A DNA stretch of 16,300 nucleotides, from the NCBI GenBank assembly GCA_014534385.1, contig JACVRP010000032.1, positions 1 to 16,300 of the forward strand, given 5' to 3'. Shown one piece after another: positions 13,237 through 16,300 of the stretch. Made by a program: the position numbers and the translations under genes. The notes under the pieces are model-generated. The model searched no databases. It saw nothing but the letters and a program-made list of their open reading frames with translations, and was not told where the DNA came from. The stretch is from Cyanobacteria bacterium Co-bin13. GTDB taxonomy: Bacteria; Cyanobacteriota; Cyanobacteriia; Phormidesmidales; Phormidesmidaceae. Within the stretch, counting starts at the first letter, position 1. Each line of letters opens with the position of its first letter.

Positions 13237-13280
13237 TTGGTGTTTCTCGATAGGGTTTTTCCTACGGCCAGACACACCAA
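13237..13280 (+). promoter_or_regulatory. Possible leader stem-loop of acsF
   Basis: TTGGTGT (13237-13243) can pair with ACACCAA (13274-13280). Inside, TAGG (13251-13254) can pair with CCTA (13261-13264) over a T-rich loop. It would lie in the untranslated leader, ending about 31 bases before the acsF start codon. Function unknown. Confidence 0.3.
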
Positions 13281-13311
13281 GGTGGACACATAAATACGCG
13301 ATAACGGACTC

Positions 13312-14388
13312 ATGGTAGATTCCCTAAAAAAGCCTGATTTTCAAGAAATTCGGCCCGGTGTCAAGGCTCCGGCCAAAGATACCATCCTGACACCGAGGTT
13401 TTATACCACCGACTTTGATGAGATGGCCCAGATGGACATCTCAATTAACGAAGACGAACTCAGAGCTATCCTGGAAGAATTTCGGGCTGACTACAACCGC
13501 CATCACTTCGTCCGGGATGCGGAATTTGATCAGTCCTGGGACCACATTGATGGCCCGACCCGTCAACTGTTTGTTGAGTTTCTAGAGCGGTCCTGCACGG
13601 CCGAATTCTCCGGCTTCCTGCTCTACAAGGAACTGGGCCGTCGCCTCAAGGATAAAAGCCCCCTGCTGGCCGAGTGCTTCAATCTGATGTCGCGCGATGA
13701 AGCTCGCCATGCTGGCTTCCTCAACAAGGCGATGTCAGACTTTAATCTTCAGCTCGACTTGGGCTTCCTCACCAAGAGCAAGAAGTACACCTTCTTCAAG
13801 CCCAAGTTCATCTTCTACGCCACCTACCTGTCTGAGAAGATTGGCTACTGGCGTTACATCACCATTTACCGCCACCTGGAGTCTCACCCCGAGAACCAGA
13901 TCTATCCCATCTTCCGGTTCTTCGAAAACTGGTGCCAGGATGAAAACCGCCACGGCGATTTCTTTTCCGCCATCATGAAGACCCAACCAGACATCGTGAC
14001 TGATTGGAAAGCTAAGCTGTGGTGCCGCTTCTTCCTGCTGTCGGTGTTTGCCACCATGTACCTGAATGACCTGCAGCGCAAAGACTTCTATGCTGCCATT
14101 GGCCTCAATGCTCGGGACTACGATATTGAAGTCATCGAGAAGACCAACGAAACGGCAGGTCGAGTTTTCCCGGTGATTCTCAACGTGGAGCACCCCGATT
14201 TCGTGAAGCGCTTAGACGTTGCAGCAGCGGCTAACGCCAAGCTCAGTGCGGTGAGTGAGTCACAACAGCCCGCCCCTCTGAAGTTCTTGAGCAAGCTGCC
14301 CCATATTGCTACCATCGGCTGGCAGATTGCCTCCCTCTACTTCATGAAACCCATTGATATGGTCGCCAAGCGCGGTGAAGTCTACTAA
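13312..14388 (+). CDS. acsF: Mg-protoporphyrin IX monomethyl ester (oxidative) cyclase
   Basis: 358 residues, the usual length. The aerobic cyclase builds the isocyclic fifth ring of chlorophyll, converting Mg-protoporphyrin IX monomethyl ester to divinyl protochlorophyllide with O2, a di-iron centre and reduced ferredoxin. In cyanobacteria it works with Ycf54 at the membrane. Recognisable segments are TPRFYTTDFDEM near 27-38, the helices carrying the iron ligands with FSGFLLYKELGRR near 99-111 and MSRDEARHAGFLN near 130-142, and a second DENRHGDFF near 219-227; the family ligands (E, DEARH, DENRH) are all present. No heme oxygenase or hemN gene is adjacent, as would be expected for the low-oxygen paralogue cluster, so this is most likely the aerobic isoform (chlAI/ycf59 type). 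The ATG start has only a weak upstream GGA. A terminator follows at 14416-14446 and a dyad-rich leader precedes. Confidence 0.97.
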   Translation: MVDSLKKPDFQEIRPGVKAPAKDTILTPRFYTTDFDEMAQMDISINEDELRAILEEFRADYNRHHFVRDAEFDQSWDHIDGPTRQLFVEFLERSCTAEFSGFLLYKELGRRLKDKSPLLAECFNLMSRDEARHAGFLNKAMSDFNLQLDLGFLTKSKKYTFFKPKFIFYATYLSEKIGYWRYITIYRHLESHPENQIYPIFRFFENWCQDENRHGDFFSAIMKTQPDIVTDWKAKLWCRFFLLSVFATMYLNDLQRKDFYAAIGLNARDYDIEVIEKTNETAGRVFPVILNVEHPDFVKRLDVAAAANAKLSAVSESQQPAPLKFLSKLPHIATIGWQIASLYFMKPIDMVAKRGEVY

Positions 14389-14415
14389 TTGCTCGGGTTT
14401 CTAACCCCCTGAGAT

Positions 14416-14446
14416 GCGGTTCTGCCCCTGGTAGAGCCGCTTTTTT
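14416..14446 (+). terminator. Rho-independent terminator of acsF
   Basis: GCGGTTCT (14416-14423) pairs with AGAGCCGC (14433-14440), including one G-U pair, across a 9-base loop. Six T follow directly (14441-14446). It lies 27 bases after the acsF stop codon. Confidence 0.9.
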
Positions 14447-14571
14447 GTGCCATCAGAATTTAAGCAGCATTTGCCAGTATTCTTGTAAAGATTCACCCCT
14501 TATGCCATTATTTCCCTCGGATTTCCCAGGAAAAGGCAGGCAAGGTTTGGAAAAACTGGGCAGCTAGCCAA

Positions 14572-15468
14572 ATGAGTGATTGGAAAGCAGGATTCTCTAA
14601 ATTTTCCCAAGTAGGCATTTTGAGTACCTCAGCACTGCTGGGGGGGTGGGAAGCTGCCCGTGCTCAAAACCTGCCAACTCAGCCCTTGCCGCCCTTCGAG
14701 AGCTGCCCTGCGATAGAGATAGCCGCCTGCCCTGAAGAGCCTGCCCAACTTTTAGTCCAGACCCCCGCCCAGGCCCCTGATGCTGCTAGTGAGTCAGTAG
14801 AACCTTCTCCCCTGCCTGAATCAACAGCACCTCCTCTAGTGCCTGAACCAGCAGCGCCTCCTCTAACAACTCCCCTCGATTTGCCTCCCGAAGTTATTGA
14901 AAGTAGCCCAGTCTTGCAAGAATGGCTGGAGCGCACCCCTGATATTGCCGCTGAAATTGCCAACGACCCCAGCTTTCGCACTCGGCTAAGGCTGGGCTAT
15001 GCTCAGTTTCCCTCTAGCGGTAACATCAGCGGCTTTAATGCCGGGGTTGAGGATGTTTTTGTCTGGCCAGGAACGGGGCTAACCGTGAGTGGCGACTATG
15101 CCCGCAGCTGGAATGGCGATCGCGAGTCCTACGGAGCCGAGGCCCGGTACTACCTTTTTCCCCTGGGTGGCTACGTTAACTTTGCCCCGGTGGTGGGCTA
15201 CCGACAGCTCTCGACTACGCGCTACAGCAGCAGCGGCGTTAACGTAGGCATGCGGCTAATGGTCATTCCTTCGCGGGGGGGCGCGGCCGATGTCAGCATT
15301 AGCCAAACCTGGGTTGCTCCTGGCACGGATGAGGAAGTGGGTCTGACCAGCACATCGGTGGGGTATGCCGTGACGCATCGCGTGCGCCTGTCTACGGATC
15401 TGCAGTTTCAGAATTCTCGCTTTGGCCAGGACAGCCGTCTGGGGATTAACCTGGAATGGCTGCTGTAA
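14572..15468 (+). CDS. Exported beta-barrel-like outer-membrane protein
   Basis: 298 residues, no named family recognised. An atypical signal peptide spans about 1-31 (basic start, VGILSTSALLGG core, likely cleavage after ARA at 29-31). A Pro/Ala/Glu-rich linker of about 95 residues follows, with two Cys (45, 53) and a 9-residue tandem repeat. Residues about 130-298 are alternating short beta strands rich in Gly, Tyr, Ser and Arg (for example GLTVSGDYARSWNG, SYGAEARYYLFPLGGYVNF, VNVGMRLMVIP, TSVGYAVTHRVRLSTDLQF, DSRLGINLEWLL). This fits a small outer-membrane barrel ending in a strand at the C-terminus. The linker would let the barrel reach peptidoglycan, which is an inference. The start ATG has no strong ribosome binding site. 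It is monocistronic between the acsF terminator and the hairpin at 15595-15627. Confidence 0.65.
   Translation: MSDWKAGFSKFSQVGILSTSALLGGWEAARAQNLPTQPLPPFESCPAIEIAACPEEPAQLLVQTPAQAPDAASESVEPSPLPESTAPPLVPEPAAPPLTTPLDLPPEVIESSPVLQEWLERTPDIAAEIANDPSFRTRLRLGYAQFPSSGNISGFNAGVEDVFVWPGTGLTVSGDYARSWNGDRESYGAEARYYLFPLGGYVNFAPVVGYRQLSTTRYSSSGVNVGMRLMVIPSRGGAADVSISQTWVAPGTDEEVGLTSTSVGYAVTHRVRLSTDLQFQNSRFGQDSRLGINLEWLL
14815..14868 (+). repeat. Two 27-bp tandem repeats in the linker of the barrel protein
   Basis: Copies begin at 14815 and 14842 with CCTGAA and run through CCTCCTCTA, differing at three bases within the first 24. They encode PESTAPPLV then PEPAAPPLT, so the linker has grown by duplication in frame. 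Confidence 0.75.
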
Positions 15469-15594
15469 GTTTCTCTAATTAAAGCTGGTAAACGCGGCTC
15501 ACCCTACAGTGTATTTTTTGGCGTTTTTGCGACGCTCATTTTAGCGCGATCGCACATGTTTTGTAGTTTGGTTTTGCTTTGTAAGTACGAAGTA

Positions 15595-15627
15595 GAAACC
15601 CAACACGTTTTTGCCATGTTGGGTTTC
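15595..15627. terminator. Bidirectional hairpin terminator / recurrent palindrome
   Basis: GAAACCCAACA (15595-15605) pairs perfectly with TGTTGGGTTTC (15617-15627) over an 11-base loop containing five T. It separates the convergent barrel-protein gene and the small hypothetical gene. Palindromes built on AACCCAAC/GTTGGGTT are, from memory, very common between cyanobacterial genes. The remainder of 15469-15666 shows nothing else. Confidence 0.75.
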
Positions 15628-15666
15628 GCGAAGCCTTAATCTAACCAACAACTAGGGTGTTTTGAG

Positions 15667-15903
15667 CTAGTTCAGGGCGACGGTTTTAGAGGCGCTCTTT
15701 CTAATGAGAACACTGATGTATTCGCTGCTGGTGCCGATGGGCTGTGGGTTGCTCCAGAACTTTTTCTCTGCAAACTTAACCACGGCTAAAAAATCCTGGG
15801 TTCTGAGAATTGCGTCGAGTTCGCCCATCAGGACGACCTTTAGCTTTTCCTGATTGCCAGTCGGAATTGACCTGAGAATGTCCAGGTTTAACGATGTATT
15901 CAT
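15667..15903 (-). CDS. Small hypothetical protein, 78 aa
   Basis: 78 residues from the ATG at 15903. An in-frame extension to 15954 would add 17 residues (MASAAALLSFTWKSRAT) but runs through a strong potential leader hairpin, so I prefer the shorter form. The protein is soluble-looking, basic and amphipathic, with a helical middle (QEKLKVVLMGELDAILRTQDFLAVVKFAEKKF) and a C-terminal strand region (SEYISVLIRKSASKTVALN). No family is recognised and no motif is obvious. The AGTAGGG upstream (15909-15915) is a weak ribosome binding site that is part of the leader stem. Its separate terminator and structured leader support a real gene, but coding is not proven. Confidence 0.5.
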   Translation of the reverse strand: MNTSLNLDILRSIPTGNQEKLKVVLMGELDAILRTQDFLAVVKFAEKKFWSNPQPIGTSSEYISVLIRKSASKTVALN

Positions 15904-15908
15904 GGTTG

Positions 15909-15968
15909 CCCTACTTTTCCAGGTAAAGGAAAGCAAGGCGGCAGCGCTAGCCACGCCTCAAAGTAGGG
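15909..15968 (-). promoter_or_regulatory. Structured leader that can cover the ribosome binding site
   Basis: On the minus strand CCCTACTTT (15968-15960) can pair perfectly with AAAGTAGGG (15917-15909), which ends five bases before the ATG at 15903 and holds the only Shine-Dalgarno-like sequence. Within the enclosed 42 bases a second hairpin can form from AGGC/GCCT and GGC/GCC around a TAGCGCT loop. The arrangement resembles translational control by leader folding. Confidence 0.4.
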
Positions 15969-16161
15969 GAAAGTATTCGCTGAGATATGATTGATCCAGC
16001 GTTTCGACCTACTGCGTTTAGGTTGGACGTTAGGGGGGATTGGGGTGTGGAAGACCTCTTTCCTCCCGCTAGGCTCGATCGCCTTGCATTTCTCAAAGTA
16101 TCAGAAGCGACTCGGAAGTACAACAGTAGAAACCTAAGCGCAACGCGCTGACAGATTCCTC

Positions 16162-16184
16162 GTGACCAGCTAGAAGCTGGTCAC
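16162..16184. terminator. Hairpin downstream of the gene entering at the window end
   Basis: GTGACCAGC (16162-16170) and GCTGGTCAC (16176-16184) pair perfectly over TAGAA. It lies 13 bases after the stop of the minus-strand gene at 16197. No T-run follows, so it may be a terminator of the weak type or an mRNA 3' stabiliser. Between 15969 and 16161 I see only a short AGCGC/GCGCT palindrome (16137-16149). Confidence 0.55.
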
Positions 16185-16196
16185 AAGAAACATCCT

Positions 16197-16300
16197 CTAA
16201 GCTGCAGGATTGACCTCGGCAGGGACGATCTCTAGGTGCAGCTTTTCACCTCGGCGCAGCAGCGTCAGGCGCGATCGCACCCCCACCTGCTCCTCCGTTA
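16197..16300 (-). CDS. C-terminal 33 codons of a gene, possibly HtrA/PDZ-type serine protease
   Basis: Reading the minus strand from the window edge gives 33 residues and a TAG stop at 16197-16199: TEEQVGVRSRLTLLRRGEKL, then HLEIVPAEVNPAA. A strand, an RRG turn, a strand and a VPAE ending match the last part of a PDZ domain as it occurs at the C-terminus of cyanobacterial HtrA (HhoA/HhoB/DegP-like) proteases. The piece is too short to be sure, and other PDZ proteins fit equally well. The catalytic part lies outside the window. A HIP1 octamer is embedded in the frame. Confidence 0.5.
   Translation of the reverse strand, partial: TEEQVGVRSRLTLLRRGEKLHLEIVPAEVNPAA

Noticed and set aside
13735..14193. 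152-codon minus-strand frame inside acsF
   Set aside because: Antisense to acsF, whose sequence is fully recognisable across this region.
16117..16130. AGTACAACAGTAGA, a second LexA-like sequence
   Set aside because: It fails the consensus at the last two positions, which breaks the palindrome, and is not inside a recognisable promoter.

Overview
The window looks like chromosomal DNA of a GC-rich cyanobacterium, probably a Leptolyngbya/Nodosilinea-type lineage; the genus is a guess. Three things point to cyanobacteria. The HIP1 octamer GCGATCGC occurs about 18 times. There is a gene for the aerobic chlorophyll cyclase AcsF and one for a chloroplast-type cytochrome c assembly protein (CcsA). 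Several proteins belong to families best known from cyanobacteria (DUF3352, DUF1997, DUF4079). I see no IS element, prophage, CRISPR array, rRNA or tRNA. Genes are mostly single transcription units separated by hairpin terminators.

Layout. 1-805 (+): 3' part of a PHP-domain phosphoesterase/nuclease. 818-2731 (-): a double-ATPase peptide/nickel-type ABC protein. 2732-3077: a spacer with a dyad, a terminator and a doubtful 43-codon ORF. 3078-4727 (-): a divergent photolyase/cryptochrome. 4728-4862: a divergent promoter region holding an exact match to the cyanobacterial LexA-box consensus, inside a good sigma70 promoter for 4863-5528 (+), an uncharacterised single-pass membrane protein. 5529-5874: a REP-like palindromic element and a second hairpin. 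5875-7701 (+): a DUF3352 membrane-anchored protein. 7773-8771 (+): ccsA. 8790-8814: terminator shared with 8810-9472 (-), an NAD(P)-binding SDR protein. 9473-9827: a regulatory spacer with a CRP-like site. 9828-10547 (+): a DUF1997 protein. 10608-10653: a strong bidirectional terminator. 10701-11162 (-): a DUF4079 four-helix membrane protein. 11361-13091 (+): a secreted M48 metalloprotease with TPR-like repeats. 13092-13311: a leader with a near-perfect 18-bp dyad. 13312-14388 (+): acsF. 14572-15468 (+): an exported beta-barrel-like protein. 15667-15903 (-): a small hypothetical protein whose leader can fold over its ribosome binding site. 16197-16300 (-): C-terminal end of a gene, perhaps an HtrA-type PDZ protein.

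How the genes fit together. This is mostly housekeeping: chlorophyll synthesis (acsF), cytochrome c maturation (ccsA), envelope proteins (M48 protease, beta-barrel protein, DUF3352, DUF4079) and uptake (ABC ATPase). The least ordinary part is 3078-5528. There a LexA-type operator sits between a photolyase-family gene with several changed active-site residues and an unknown membrane-protein gene. This suggests a small DNA-damage-responsive or LexA-controlled locus. The other leads are regulatory: the dyad before acsF, the CRP-like site at 9674-9689, the duplicated 11-mer before ccsA, and the leader hairpin at 15909-15968.
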